NCBI GenBank assembly: GCA_022072255.1
Contig: JAJVHZ010000026.1
Location: 69,300-133,299 of the forward strand
Length of the DNA stretch: 64,000 nt
From: Gammaproteobacteria bacterium
Lineage (GTDB): Bacteria; Pseudomonadota; Gammaproteobacteria; JAJPIJ01
Direction: 5' to 3'
In this document: positions 26,639 through 35,989 of the stretch, one piece after another
Layout: each line of letters starts with the position of its first letter
How positions within the stretch are numbered: position 1 is the first letter of the stretch
The notes under the pieces: model-generated
What the model saw: the letters and a program-made list of their open reading frames with translations, nothing else
Databases searched by the model: none
What the model was told of the DNA's origin: nothing
Program-made: the position numbers and the translations under genes

Positions 26639-28585
26639 ATGCGAGAGACTGACAACCACCGAACTACACATAGGCCATTGTCGTTCAACGGCGAATCCGC
26701 AGCGACGATCCGTCTTGGCGCCTCCTGTCGGCGCGCGACGCCCGTCATTCTGCCCCTGCTCGCCATCGCGCTTGCGCTGCTCCCGGCGCTCGCGCAAGCG
26801 CAGAGCGTTCCGCCAAGGCGGATCGTCGCACCGCCGCCGCCCCCGCCGCCACGCCCGACGCTCCCCGGCCTGCTGACCGGGCTGCCCTCGGTCAACGACG
26901 CGACCTGGGATGAGACGGCCGTTCGCAAGGTGCTGCAGATCTTCGCCTTCGGCGGACTTGCACGGGACTCGCAGATCACGGCCTGGGCGAACATGAAGCC
27001 CGCGGACGCGATCAAGCAGATGCTGACGCTGGGCACGACGAACAATCTCCTCTCGCCCTCGGAGGGCACGGCCTTCGGCGATGGCACGCTCACCGGTGTG
27101 AGCGCCTTTCTCTCGGGCGCATCCAGTCCGATACCAGACACCGACTACCGCACCGAGTTCGAACAGGATGCCTACAACGGGTCGAACTTCACGTGGATGT
27201 ACGCGGCGACGTTGCGCGGCCTGAACCCGTTCCGCCAGAAGATGGGGCTGTTCGAAACCAACTATCACATGGCGGTGCACCGGCGGAATCTCAGCAGCGA
27301 ACAGCTATTCGCCTACTACGACCGGGTCATGAGCGCACTGGCCGCCTCCCCGACCAACGGCTACGAGACGGTGATGACGACCGCCGCCCTGTCCGCGGCC
27401 GTCGCCCGCCAATACGGCCATGACGATGCGCGGTTCAATCGATCGACGGGCGAGTGCAACTGCAACGAGGACTTCGCCCGCGAATACCATCAACTGTTCT
27501 TCGGCATACTGGCCCTCAACGAACCCGACTACCACGAAAACACCACGATCAAGAACACGGCCAAGGCGCTGACGGACATGAACCTGTACCACCCCGGGTT
27601 CACGCCCAGCACGGACCCGGAGCCATGGGCGGGGCAGGACGTGCAGTATCAGTCCGATCAGCACCCCGCCGGCACGCTCGACATCCTGCACAACGCCAAC
27701 ACCGGCACCAACGCGCAGCAACGATTCCTCAACCAGGCCGCCGCGCAGATCAATCACCCGGAGAGCCTGGACACGCTGCCGGTGATGATTGTGGAGGTGC
27801 TGGCGGACGACAACCTGTCGAACGCGAAAAAGGCTGCGCTGCGCCAGGCATGGAGATCGATGGCACGCAAGGACATACTCCTGTACGTACAGGCCTACGC
27901 CATCTCCACCCTGTTCCACGACCCGGCACGGATCAAGTATCTCAACAGCTTCGACCGGCACCTGAACATCGCCAACAAGACAGCCCTAAGCAACAGCGAG
28001 CAGTACGCCGAATGGCCCCGCACCCGATGGCTGAACGACTTCGATCAGCAGCGGCCGTTCGAACCCATGCACGAGGTCTTCGGCGGCCAGACCGGCGAGG
28101 AGACTTCCAAGAGCGCCTATCTGTTCCAGTCCAACTACGACAACGCCACCGAGAACGGCGGCAGGAACACCGGCTACACCCTGACGCGGCACGGGCTCAG
28201 CCTGACACGCAACTGGGCGGCCGTGGTGCCGGCCACCAACGGCACCTACCCAGTACGTTCGGTCGCGGAGTGGCTGTGGCAGCGTTACGTTTCGGACGGC
28301 GGCAGGAATCTCGGGCCGCTCGAGCGCGCGCATCTCTACGCCCTGCTGGCGACTGGCAATGACCTCGCTTACGCCGTGGCGACCGCGAATCCCGATCGCG
28401 TCATCTCGGCCAGTGACCTGACCACCGACGCCACGCTAGCAACCGCCGTGAATGGATTCTCCACATCGCTGATGAACTTGAACAGCACGGTCGTCAACGA
28501 CCGAACCGAGGCGAACCGGCGCGTGGGACAGGCCATCAACTTCATCCTTGCCACACCGTTCATGCTTGCGCAGGAGGGACGATAA
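26639..28585 (+). CDS. DUF1800 family exported protein
   Basis: 648 residues. Signal peptide with helix PVILPLLAIALALLPALAQAQ, then a run of prolines (APPPPPPPRP). The rest fits DUF1800: early FGGLARDSQ, FARE-type EDFAREYHQLFFGIL, NHPESLDTLP, and the terminal FILATPFMLAQEG. DUF1800 genes nearly always precede a DUF1501 gene, as here (2 bp gap). The biochemical role is unknown; the pair is often found in bacteria with exported multiprotein or surface systems. AAGGA lies before the ATG. Confidence 0.85.
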   Translation: MRETDNHRTTHRPLSFNGESAATIRLGASCRRATPVILPLLAIALALLPALAQAQSVPPRRIVAPPPPPPPRPTLPGLLTGLPSVNDATWDETAVRKVLQIFAFGGLARDSQITAWANMKPADAIKQMLTLGTTNNLLSPSEGTAFGDGTLTGVSAFLSGASSPIPDTDYRTEFEQDAYNGSNFTWMYAATLRGLNPFRQKMGLFETNYHMAVHRRNLSSEQLFAYYDRVMSALAASPTNGYETVMTTAALSAAVARQYGHDDARFNRSTGECNCNEDFAREYHQLFFGILALNEPDYHENTTIKNTAKALTDMNLYHPGFTPSTDPEPWAGQDVQYQSDQHPAGTLDILHNANTGTNAQQRFLNQAAAQINHPESLDTLPVMIVEVLADDNLSNAKKAALRQAWRSMARKDILLYVQAYAISTLFHDPARIKYLNSFDRHLNIANKTALSNSEQYAEWPRTRWLNDFDQQRPFEPMHEVFGGQTGEETSKSAYLFQSNYDNATENGGRNTGYTLTRHGLSLTRNWAAVVPATNGTYPVRSVAEWLWQRYVSDGGRNLGPLERAHLYALLATGNDLAYAVATANPDRVISASDLTTDATLATAVNGFSTSLMNLNSTVVNDRTEANRRVGQAINFILATPFMLAQEGR

Positions 28586-28587
28586 TC

Positions 28588-30033
28588 ATGAAACGCCGGA
28601 TAAACGACATCGCAAGCCTGAATTCGCGCCGGGATTTCCTCAAGCGCAGCATCGCCCTCGGTCTGATCGCAGGGACTGGCACGTTGTTCGACAGCCGGTC
28701 CGCGCTTGCAGCCGGCAACCAGAACGTGACCCAACGCGTACTGGCCAACATCTTTCTCGGGGGCGGGCCGGATCTGCGCCATGCCTTCGTGCCACCTTTC
28801 AGCACGGTCACCACCAATGTCGGTTACGCCTATTGGAAGAACAAGGCCACTTCGCATTCCATCGCCAATGACAACACCTCGCTCAATAACCGCTGGATCA
28901 ACGACTTCTTTGCGGTGAGTTCGGGCAGCACGCAGTTCGGCATACTAAAGCGATGTGGATGGCTGAAAACGATGTGGGACCAAGGCAACGTCGCCTTCGT
29001 ATGCAACGTCTTCGGATCGGATTCCCGCGATCACGACCAGGCCACCACCGTCATGGAATTGGGCGATACCACTGCGCCGAAATCCGCCTTCGGTTCGGGA
29101 TGGGGCGGGCGGCTCGCCTACGCGGCGCGCGGCAATGTGCTCGCGGTTTCCGGCTATCCGCGCGCCTTCAGCTTCGGTCCCGACCCGGCGGCGCCCAATG
29201 ACCTCAAGAAGAACAGCGATCAGAACGTCATCATCGCCAGTAACATGCGCGACTACGGTCTGTATGACGCGCCGCGAGGCGTTGGCAGCGTCGGCAGAAA
29301 TGAACGTGTCGCACGGGCCCTGCGCAGCTATTACGCCGGCAAACGACCGACGATAGCGGGCAGCTCTCCCTATTCACGCTTCTTCGACACGGAGGAGAAG
29401 CTGCGAAATTTCGGCGATCAGATCGAGGCGCGCCTGGCCGCATTTCCGCAGCCCGAGGATTTGCAGACCTGGATCGAGAACTCCGCCTACGGCTGGTACC
29501 TGGGCATGCAACTGCGCAACCTCCACGACGCGCTGGCCTGCAGCGACATCGTCAACCTGCGCGTGGCCTCGATGGAGTTCAATGGCTGGGACAGCCACAA
29601 TAACCAGCGCAACGAGATCGAGGGCAATCTCGAGGCACTCTTCGGGGACGGCCAGGGCCTGGACCTGCTGTACCGGAATCTCTCCCCGAGCGCGCAACAG
29701 AACCTCGTGTTCGTGCTCGATGGCGAGTTCGGGCGCCAGATCCGCTCCAACGGCGGCAACGGAACGGACCACGGCGAGGGGAATTACGTCATCCTGATCG
29801 GCAACTCGGTCAACGGCGGCGTGTACGGAAACATGTTCCCGCAGCGCGAGGTCGACATCCTTGCGCAGCCGAACCGCTACTACAATCCGGACATCCAGGG
29901 GCTGACGGCGATCGACCACGTCTTCGGCCGTGCGTGCGACTGGGTGAGCCCGGGGTCCAAGAGCGCGGTATTCCCGCAGTTTGCCGGCAAGCCGATCGAG
30001 ACCGGGCTCAACCTGACGGGACTATTCGCCTAG
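28588..30033 (+). CDS. DUF1501 family protein with Tat signal
   Basis: 481 residues. The N-terminus has a twin-arginine signal SRRDFLKRSIALGLIAGTGTLFDSRSALAAG, so it is probably exported folded. The body matches DUF1501 (sulfatase/alkaline-phosphatase-like fold): NIFLGGGPDLRHAFVPPF, GSDSRDHDQATT, MEFNGWDSHNNQ, LDGEFGRQIRSNGGNGTDHGEGNY. The Asp/His positions of the metal centre appear retained (DGEFGR, DHGEGNY). It follows the DUF1800 gene by 2 bp and most likely works with it. Confidence 0.85.
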   Translation: MKRRINDIASLNSRRDFLKRSIALGLIAGTGTLFDSRSALAAGNQNVTQRVLANIFLGGGPDLRHAFVPPFSTVTTNVGYAYWKNKATSHSIANDNTSLNNRWINDFFAVSSGSTQFGILKRCGWLKTMWDQGNVAFVCNVFGSDSRDHDQATTVMELGDTTAPKSAFGSGWGGRLAYAARGNVLAVSGYPRAFSFGPDPAAPNDLKKNSDQNVIIASNMRDYGLYDAPRGVGSVGRNERVARALRSYYAGKRPTIAGSSPYSRFFDTEEKLRNFGDQIEARLAAFPQPEDLQTWIENSAYGWYLGMQLRNLHDALACSDIVNLRVASMEFNGWDSHNNQRNEIEGNLEALFGDGQGLDLLYRNLSPSAQQNLVFVLDGEFGRQIRSNGGNGTDHGEGNYVILIGNSVNGGVYGNMFPQREVDILAQPNRYYNPDIQGLTAIDHVFGRACDWVSPGSKSAVFPQFAGKPIETGLNLTGLFA

Positions 30034-30061
30034 GGGTTGTCCAGCAACGTCGGCGTCAACA

Positions 30062-30086
30062 CCCGGCCGCCGCGAGGGCGGCCGGG
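30062..30086. terminator. Hairpin after the DUF1800-DUF1501 operon
   Basis: 10 bp perfect stem CCCGGCCGCC / GGCGGCCGGG with loop GCGAG, 28 bp after the DUF1501 stop and between convergent genes. There is no T run. Confidence 0.5.
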
Positions 30087-30169
30087 ACGCGCCATTGGCG
30101 CGCAACGAAATATCGATCGGTAACCGGTGTCCGTCTGCTTCCCGCTCCCGGACGTCAGGCCGGGCAGCC

Positions 30170-31357
30170 CTACTGCAGGCTGGCGCGGCGGTCCGGCGGG
30201 AGGAAATTGGCGCGCCGGAACCCGAGCTTCTCGGCCTCCTGCACCGTGCGCGCATAGCACTCGCCGCGCAGCGGCTCCACGCGCACGTCGTCGTAGCGAT
30301 CGTCGAATGGAAGATGGTACATCCGCTCCCGCGTGCGTTCGTCGATGCGGCACTTGATGACAGGGAAGTTCACGTTCAGTCTGAAATTCTCCTTCACCTC
30401 CACCTTCAGTCGCGCGGCCGCCTCGCGCGCCAGGTCGCTCAGACGTGTGTTGGTGATGAATCGCGGCACGATCCTGGGCGGGAACAGCTTGTCCTCGCTG
30501 AGCCGGATGCTGAGCATCTGCACGGTGCCATAAAGATTGAGGATGTGGCGCTCGTGTATCAGCTTGTCCGATGCCCAGCAGCGCGCGTGCACGACGTGGA
30601 TGATGTCGTCCTTGCAGCAGATGAGATCCTCCGACAGCCCCTTCACGCCCGCGGCGACGGGCTGATAACGCACTTCCCAGCCCTCCCGCTCGTACAGATA
30701 CCCGATGTAGCGGTCGTACAGCATCCCAATCGCCGCCGGCGTCAGACCCTGGCGCATGAAGCGATCGAGAGCAAGCTGGTCGCGCTCGACGCTCGAGAGC
30801 TGCCGGTATTCATCGCTGCTGAGCAGCCTCTGCACCGGGTCCCGGCCCTCCGGCGCGCGCGGCAGCAACTGGACCGCCTCGTTGAGTATGGTGTTCTCGT
30901 AATCCTCCAGAAACGGAAAGTACTCCTTGTAACTGGCGAGCTGGTACTCGAGGTATTTCAGCCTGTCCTTGAGCATCCTGCGCTCGGCCTGCACGCGGGC
31001 CAGCTCCACATCGCCAGACTGCACGTCCCGGCGCCGGCCGCGCAACTGGACGGCGACCACGTCGTCCATGGCCTTGTCGGCCTCGGCAATCAGGTGGGTG
31101 AGCCAGCGGCGGCCATTGATGTAGCCTTCCTGGAAGGACTGTCGCGTCTGGTCGAGCAGGCGCTCGCGGGCCTTGAGTTCGAGCGCGAGCAGGTCGAATT
31201 CGCGGCGGAAGGCCGCCTCCTGCCTGGCCAGGGACTCGCGCGTGCGGCGATTCTCGTCGCTCTCCTTCACCTCCACGGCCTTGCCGCGCATCCAGGCGTA
31301 GACGCCCACGCAAAGCAGCGCGAAGCACGCAATGGCTAGGTATCCCCACGGGTACAT
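30170..31357 (-). CDS. Membrane-anchored coiled-coil protein with Mrr-like domain, active site altered
   Basis: 395 residues from ATG 31357 (MYPWGYLAIACFALLCVGVYAWM), a single N-terminal membrane anchor; the track ORF adds 38 unlikely residues. Residues about 35-165 are charged and helical, likely coiled coil. Residues about 235-330 resemble a restriction-endonuclease-like (Mrr) domain: YIGYLYEREGWEVRYQPVAAGVKGLSEDLICCKDDIIHVVHARCW followed by HERHILNLYGTVQML. In active members the last strand reads Q-x-K or E-x-K; here it is HAR, so cleavage may be lost. Role unknown. It lies downstream of radA on the same strand. Confidence 0.65.
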   Translation of the reverse strand: MYPWGYLAIACFALLCVGVYAWMRGKAVEVKESDENRRTRESLARQEAAFRREFDLLALELKARERLLDQTRQSFQEGYINGRRWLTHLIAEADKAMDDVVAVQLRGRRRDVQSGDVELARVQAERRMLKDRLKYLEYQLASYKEYFPFLEDYENTILNEAVQLLPRAPEGRDPVQRLLSSDEYRQLSSVERDQLALDRFMRQGLTPAAIGMLYDRYIGYLYEREGWEVRYQPVAAGVKGLSEDLICCKDDIIHVVHARCWASDKLIHERHILNLYGTVQMLSIRLSEDKLFPPRIVPRFITNTRLSDLAREAAARLKVEVKENFRLNVNFPVIKCRIDERTRERMYHLPFDDRYDDVRVEPLRGECYARTVQEAEKLGFRRANFLPPDRRASLQ

Positions 31358-31498
31358 GGCCGTATCCCTATTCCCCTGGCGATCAGTGTACCGAAATCGC
31401 CCGGGCGCAAGAACGGCCTGTCGCGGCCCGAGTGTGTCGAAGATCACAGGGGCGCGGAGGCGCTGCGCCATGCCGCGTGATCGCGGGGAACACGAGGT

Positions 31499-32857
31499 TC
31501 ATGCCTGCGCCAACGCCTGATCCAGCGTCAATACGCCGGTCACCTGCATGCCTTCGATGCGTTCGCGCGGCACGTTCGCCTTCGGAACGATCGCATGGCG
31601 ATAGCCGTGCTTGGCCGCCTCGCGCAACCGCTCGGGCCCGCCGGGCACCGGCCGGATCTCGCCCGCCAGGCCGACCTCTCCGAAGACGATCAGATCCTGG
31701 GGCAGCGCTCTGCCCCGCAGACTGGACAACACCGCCAGCAGCACCGCGAGATCGGCGCCGGTCTCCGATACGCGCACGCCGCCGACGACGTTGACGAAGA
31801 CGTCCTGATCATAGGTCACGACCCCGGCATGGCGGTGCGCGATCGCCAGCAGCATCGCCAGCCGGTTGCCGTCCAGACCGATGGTCACGCGCCGCGGATT
31901 GGCCAGCTTGGTTTCATCCACCAGCGCCTGCACCTCCACGAGCAGCGGGCGCGTGCCTTCGCGGGTGACCATCACCACGCTGCCCGGGGACTGCTGTTCG
32001 TGCCGCGAGAGGAAGATGGCGGAGGGGTTGCTCACCTCCCGCAATCCCCTGTCGACCATCGCGAAGACGCCCAGCTCGTTGACCGCGCCATAGCGATTCT
32101 TAACGGCGCGAATGACCCGGTAGCGCCCGCCGCTGTCGCCCTCGAAATACAACACCGTGTCGACCATGTGCTCGAGCACGCGCGGACCGGCAAGCGCGCC
32201 CTCCTTGGTGACGTGGCCGACGAGGTAGATCGAAGTGCCGCTCTGCTTTGCGAACCGCACGAGCTGTGCCGCGGTCTCGCGCACCTGGCTGACACTGCCG
32301 GGGGCGGAGGTGATCACGTCCGTGTACATCGTCTGGATGGAGTCGACCACCATCACCCGCGGCTGCTCGCGGCGTGCCAGATCGAGGACACGCTCGATGC
32401 GCGTCTCGGTGAGCAGGCGGATCGAACGGGTGTCGACGTCGAGCCGGCGCGCGCGCAACGCGATCTGCTGCGAGGATTCCTCGCCGGTGACGTACAGGGT
32501 CTTGAGCCGGTCGGCGACCGCCGCCAGCATCTGCAGCAGCAGCGTGGACTTGCCGATCCCGGGGTCACCGCCGATCAGCACGACCGAGCCCGGGACGATC
32601 CCGCCACCGAGCACGCGGTCGAGCTCGCCGATGCCGGTCGGCAGGCGCTCCTCCTCGACCGCGGCGACGCTGCGCAGGTCGCAGATCTCGGCGCTGTCGC
32701 CGCTGTAGCCGGAGAATCGCGGATTGGACCTCGCGGGCCGCGATTCGACGGCGATTTCCACGAGCGCGTTCCACGCCCCGCACTCCGGGCATTGCCCCGC
32801 CCATTTCGGCTGGGTCGCCCCGCAATCCTGACACTGGTATTGGCTCTTCGCGCGCAT
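31499..32857 (-). CDS. radA: DNA repair protein RadA
   Basis: 452 residues. Branch-migration ATPase acting in recombination with RecA. N-terminal zinc finger CQDCGATQPKWAGQCPECGAW, Walker A GGDPGIGKSTLLLQ, the RadA-specific KNRYG motif (KNRYGAVNELGVFAM), and a C-terminal Lon-protease-like domain. It is part of the rpsF-to-radA series, 65 bp after alr. Confidence 0.97.
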   Translation of the reverse strand: MRAKSQYQCQDCGATQPKWAGQCPECGAWNALVEIAVESRPARSNPRFSGYSGDSAEICDLRSVAAVEEERLPTGIGELDRVLGGGIVPGSVVLIGGDPGIGKSTLLLQMLAAVADRLKTLYVTGEESSQQIALRARRLDVDTRSIRLLTETRIERVLDLARREQPRVMVVDSIQTMYTDVITSAPGSVSQVRETAAQLVRFAKQSGTSIYLVGHVTKEGALAGPRVLEHMVDTVLYFEGDSGGRYRVIRAVKNRYGAVNELGVFAMVDRGLREVSNPSAIFLSRHEQQSPGSVVMVTREGTRPLLVEVQALVDETKLANPRRVTIGLDGNRLAMLLAIAHRHAGVVTYDQDVFVNVVGGVRVSETGADLAVLLAVLSSLRGRALPQDLIVFGEVGLAGEIRPVPGGPERLREAAKHGYRHAIVPKANVPRERIEGMQVTGVLTLDQALAQA

Positions 32858-32922
32858 GCTGGAGACCGAACTGGACCGGCGGAGTCGCGGTGGGACCGAC
32901 TGCCGACCGTGGCGGGCCGGAG

Positions 32923-34077
32923 TCAGGCGATACCGTTGTCGACCGGCTCGCGGAGTTCCTCCCAGTCGACAGTGTCGAGGTCCGAGCTCACGGTCACCTC
33001 ACCGATGACCTCGAAACGCGGGCGCACGCGCACGCTGCAGAGCAGCTCGTAGGGAATGGTGCCCGCGTGACGGGCGACCTCTTCGACCGGCAGACCTTCG
33101 CCCCACAATACGACCGGGTCGCCGACCCGCGCCTGCGGCACGTTGCGCAGATCGACGATCAGCATATCCATGGAGGGGCGTCCGATGAGGGCGGCGCGCG
33201 TGCCGTTGACCAGCATCGGGGTGCCGGACTCGCAGTGCCGCGGGTAGCCGTCGCCGTAGCCGATGGCCACCACGCCGATCGGCATGTCCTCCGGACAGGT
33301 CCAGGTGCAGCCATAGCCGACGGGTTCGCCCTTGCGTACCCGCTTGACCGCGATCAGCGCCGAGCGGACGGTCATCACCGGCTTCAGCCCTTCCTGCACG
33401 GCCACCGTGTCGGCGAACGGCGAGACCCCGTAGAGCATCAGTCCGGGCCGTACCCATTCCGCGCGCGCCTGCGGCACGGCGATGATTCCTGCGGAGTTGG
33501 CGATGCACCGCTCACCGAACATCGCGCCCGTGGCGTCGGCGAACACGGCCAGCTGACGCTCCACGGAGGCGTCTCCGCGGGCGTTGGCGTTGGCGAAATG
33601 GGTTACCAGCCGCATGGGATCGGCGACGGCATGGCATTGACCGAGTCGCTTCCACAGCGCCGGGGCCGCCGCCGGGTCGACGCCGAGCCGGTGCATGCCC
33701 GTGTCGATCTTCAGCCATACGGGCACCGGCGGGCCCGCGGGCGCCTGCTCCAGCATCGCCACCTGTTCTGGACAATGCACCATGGTGTCCAGGTGGAGCT
33801 CGCGCGCCAGGCGCAACTCCTCGGCGTCGAACACGCCCTCGAGCAGAACGATGCGCCCGCCCACGCCGGCGCGGCGCAGGGTCACGGCCTCCTCGAGGCA
33901 GGCCACACCGAACGCGTCGGCATCGGCGAACGCGCGTGCCATGCGCGTCAGGCCGTGGCCGTAGGCATCGGCCTTGATGATCGCCATGACCCTGGAACGC
34001 GGCGCCAGCGCGCGCACGCGCGCGAGGTTGGCGCGCGCGGCATTCAGATCGATGACCACTCGGGCAGGACGGCTCAT
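32923..34077 (-). CDS. alr: Alanine racemase
   Basis: 384 residues. PLP enzyme making D-alanine for peptidoglycan. The PLP lysine is K35 in MAIIKADAYGHG. The C-terminal domain has GYGCTWTCPEDMPIGVVAIGYGDGYPR and IGRPSMDMLIVDL. The start overlaps the dnaB stop by 4 bp (ATGA type). The dnaB-alr order is classic for gammaproteobacteria. Confidence 0.96.
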   Translation of the reverse strand: MSRPARVVIDLNAARANLARVRALAPRSRVMAIIKADAYGHGLTRMARAFADADAFGVACLEEAVTLRRAGVGGRIVLLEGVFDAEELRLARELHLDTMVHCPEQVAMLEQAPAGPPVPVWLKIDTGMHRLGVDPAAAPALWKRLGQCHAVADPMRLVTHFANANARGDASVERQLAVFADATGAMFGERCIANSAGIIAVPQARAEWVRPGLMLYGVSPFADTVAVQEGLKPVMTVRSALIAVKRVRKGEPVGYGCTWTCPEDMPIGVVAIGYGDGYPRHCESGTPMLVNGTRAALIGRPSMDMLIVDLRNVPQARVGDPVVLWGEGLPVEEVARHAGTIPYELLCSVRVRPRFEVIGEVTVSSDLDTVDWEELREPVDNGIA

Positions 34078-35456
34078 CGCTGGTAGTCGTCGTAGGCCAG
34101 GTTGTCGAAGCGCGTGAACTGCCCGCGGAAGGCGAGCTTGACCGTGCCGATCGGGCCGTTGCGCTGCTTGGCGACGATGATCTCCGCGATCCCCTTCTGA
34201 TCGGAGTCCGGGTTGTAGACCTCGTCGCGATAGATGAAGACGATGACGTCGGCGTCCTGCTCGATGGCGCCGGACTCGCGCAGGTCGGACATGACCGGAC
34301 GCTTGTCGTTGCGGCTCTCCAGGCTGCGATTGAGCTGCGAGAGCGCGATCACCGGCACGTGCAGTTCCTTCGCCAGCGCCTTCATCGACCGGGAGATCTC
34401 CGAGATCTCCGTCGCGCGGTTCTCCTTGGTCCCCGCGACCTGCATGAGCTGCAGATAATCGATGACGATGAGATTCAGGCCGTGCTCGCGGGCGATGCGA
34501 CGGCAGCGCGCCCGCAGCTCCCCGGGAGTCAGCGCCGGGCTATCGTCGATGAACAGCTTGGTGTCGTTCAGCATCTGCACCGCCGAGGTCAGGCGCGGCC
34601 AGTCGTCATCGGTGAGCTTGCCGGTGCGCATGCGGTGCTGATCGATGTGGCCGAGCGAGGACATCAGACGCATGGCGAGCTGCTCGCCCGGCATTTCCAT
34701 GGAGAACACCGCGACGGTGTGCCGGTCCTTGATCGCGGCATGCTCGACGATGTTCAGGGCCAGGCTGGTCTTGCCCATCGACGGCCGCCCGGCGATCACG
34801 ACCAGGTCCGCGGGCTGCAGGCCCGAGGTCAGCTCGTCGAAATCGCCCCAGCCGGTGGGAACGCCCGTGATCGGGCTCTGCTTGGTGAACAGCTCGTCGA
34901 TGCGATCCAGCGCGCTGCCGAGCAGCTCCTTGATCGACTTGTAGCCGGCACGACCGCGATTGTTCTGTTCCGCGATCTCGAAGACGAGGCGCTCGGCCTC
35001 GTCCAGCAGCTCCTCGCTCGTGCGTCCTTCCGGATTGAATGCGACGCCGCTGATACTGGCGCCGGCGCGTATCAGCTGGCGCAGCACGGAGCGTCCGCGC
35101 ACGATGTCCGCATAGGCGGCGATATTGGCGGCGCTGGGGGTGTGCTCGGCAAGCGAGGCGACGTAGGGCAGTCCGCCGACCCGTTCGAGGTCGCCGTTGA
35201 TCTCGAGGGCCTCGGCGACCGTCACCACGTCGCAGGGCTTGCCGGCCCCGGCCAGACCCGCGAGCGCGCTGAATATGATCCGGTGATCGTTGCGGTAGAA
35301 ATCCTGCTCGGTGACGCGCTCGGCCACCAGCAGCCAGGCGTCGTTGTCCAGCATCAGGCCGCCGAGGACCGCCTGTTCGGCCTCGATGGAATGCGGCGGC
35401 ACCTTCAGCGCATCGGTGACCGCTTCTGCCGCATAGCTGGCCAAGGTGGAGATCAA
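34074..35456 (-). CDS. dnaB: Replicative DNA helicase DnaB
   Basis: 460 residues. N-terminal primase-interacting domain (PPHSIEAEQAVLGGLMLDNDAW) and RecA-like domain with Walker A AGRPSMGKTSLALN, VFSMEMPGEQLAMR, and the C-terminal SDLRESGAIEQDADVI. Hexameric fork helicase. No intein is present, although dnaB is a common intein site. It follows rplI by 32 bp. Confidence 0.97.
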   Translation of the reverse strand: MISTLASYAAEAVTDALKVPPHSIEAEQAVLGGLMLDNDAWLLVAERVTEQDFYRNDHRIIFSALAGLAGAGKPCDVVTVAEALEINGDLERVGGLPYVASLAEHTPSAANIAAYADIVRGRSVLRQLIRAGASISGVAFNPEGRTSEELLDEAERLVFEIAEQNNRGRAGYKSIKELLGSALDRIDELFTKQSPITGVPTGWGDFDELTSGLQPADLVVIAGRPSMGKTSLALNIVEHAAIKDRHTVAVFSMEMPGEQLAMRLMSSLGHIDQHRMRTGKLTDDDWPRLTSAVQMLNDTKLFIDDSPALTPGELRARCRRIAREHGLNLIVIDYLQLMQVAGTKENRATEISEISRSMKALAKELHVPVIALSQLNRSLESRNDKRPVMSDLRESGAIEQDADVIVFIYRDEVYNPDSDQKGIAEIIVAKQRNGPIGTVKLAFRGQFTRFDNLAYDDYQR

Positions 35457-35488
35457 ACGACCCCGCCTGCCCGGGGCCGCATGCTGCT

Positions 35489-35950
35489 TCAGGCCTTGAT
35501 TTCGCTCTCGGCGACGACGCGCACCGTCACCGCGACGTTCACGTCGGCGTGCAGATGCAGCTCCACCGCGTGGTCGCCCAGGGTGCGGATCGGACCGGTC
35601 GGCATGCGCACCTCGCGCTTCTCGACCTCGGTGCCGGCCCTGCTGAAGGCCTCGGCGATGTCGGCGGTGCCGACCGAACCGAACAGCTTGCCCTCCTCCC
35701 CGGCGCGGGCGGCGACGGTGACCACCGCGTCCTTCAGCGCGGCGGCGCGCGTCTCGGCCTTCGCCAGGGCCTCGGCCTGCGCCGTCTCCAGCTCCGCGCG
35801 CATGGTCTCGAGCTTGTGCACGTTGGCCTCGGTGGCGGGCACGGCCATCTTCTCGGGGATGAGAAAATTGCGCGCGTAGCCCGGGCGCACCTTGACGCGG
35901 TCGCCGAGCTTGCCCAGATTGTGTACCTTCTCAAGCAGGATCACTTCCAT
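35489..35950 (-). CDS. rplI: 50S ribosomal protein L9
   Basis: 153 residues, MEVILLEKVHNLGKLGDRVKVRPGYARNFLIPEKMAVPAT, with the long connecting helix and C-terminal domain of L9. It lies between the DUF2232 gene and dnaB in the rpsF operon. Confidence 0.97.
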   Translation of the reverse strand: MEVILLEKVHNLGKLGDRVKVRPGYARNFLIPEKMAVPATEANVHKLETMRAELETAQAEALAKAETRAAALKDAVVTVAARAGEEGKLFGSVGTADIAEAFSRAGTEVEKREVRMPTGPIRTLGDHAVELHLHADVNVAVTVRVVAESEIKA

Positions 35951-35989
35951 CTTCGTTCACCTTTCAGACGTGACTTCTCTCGCCAATGC

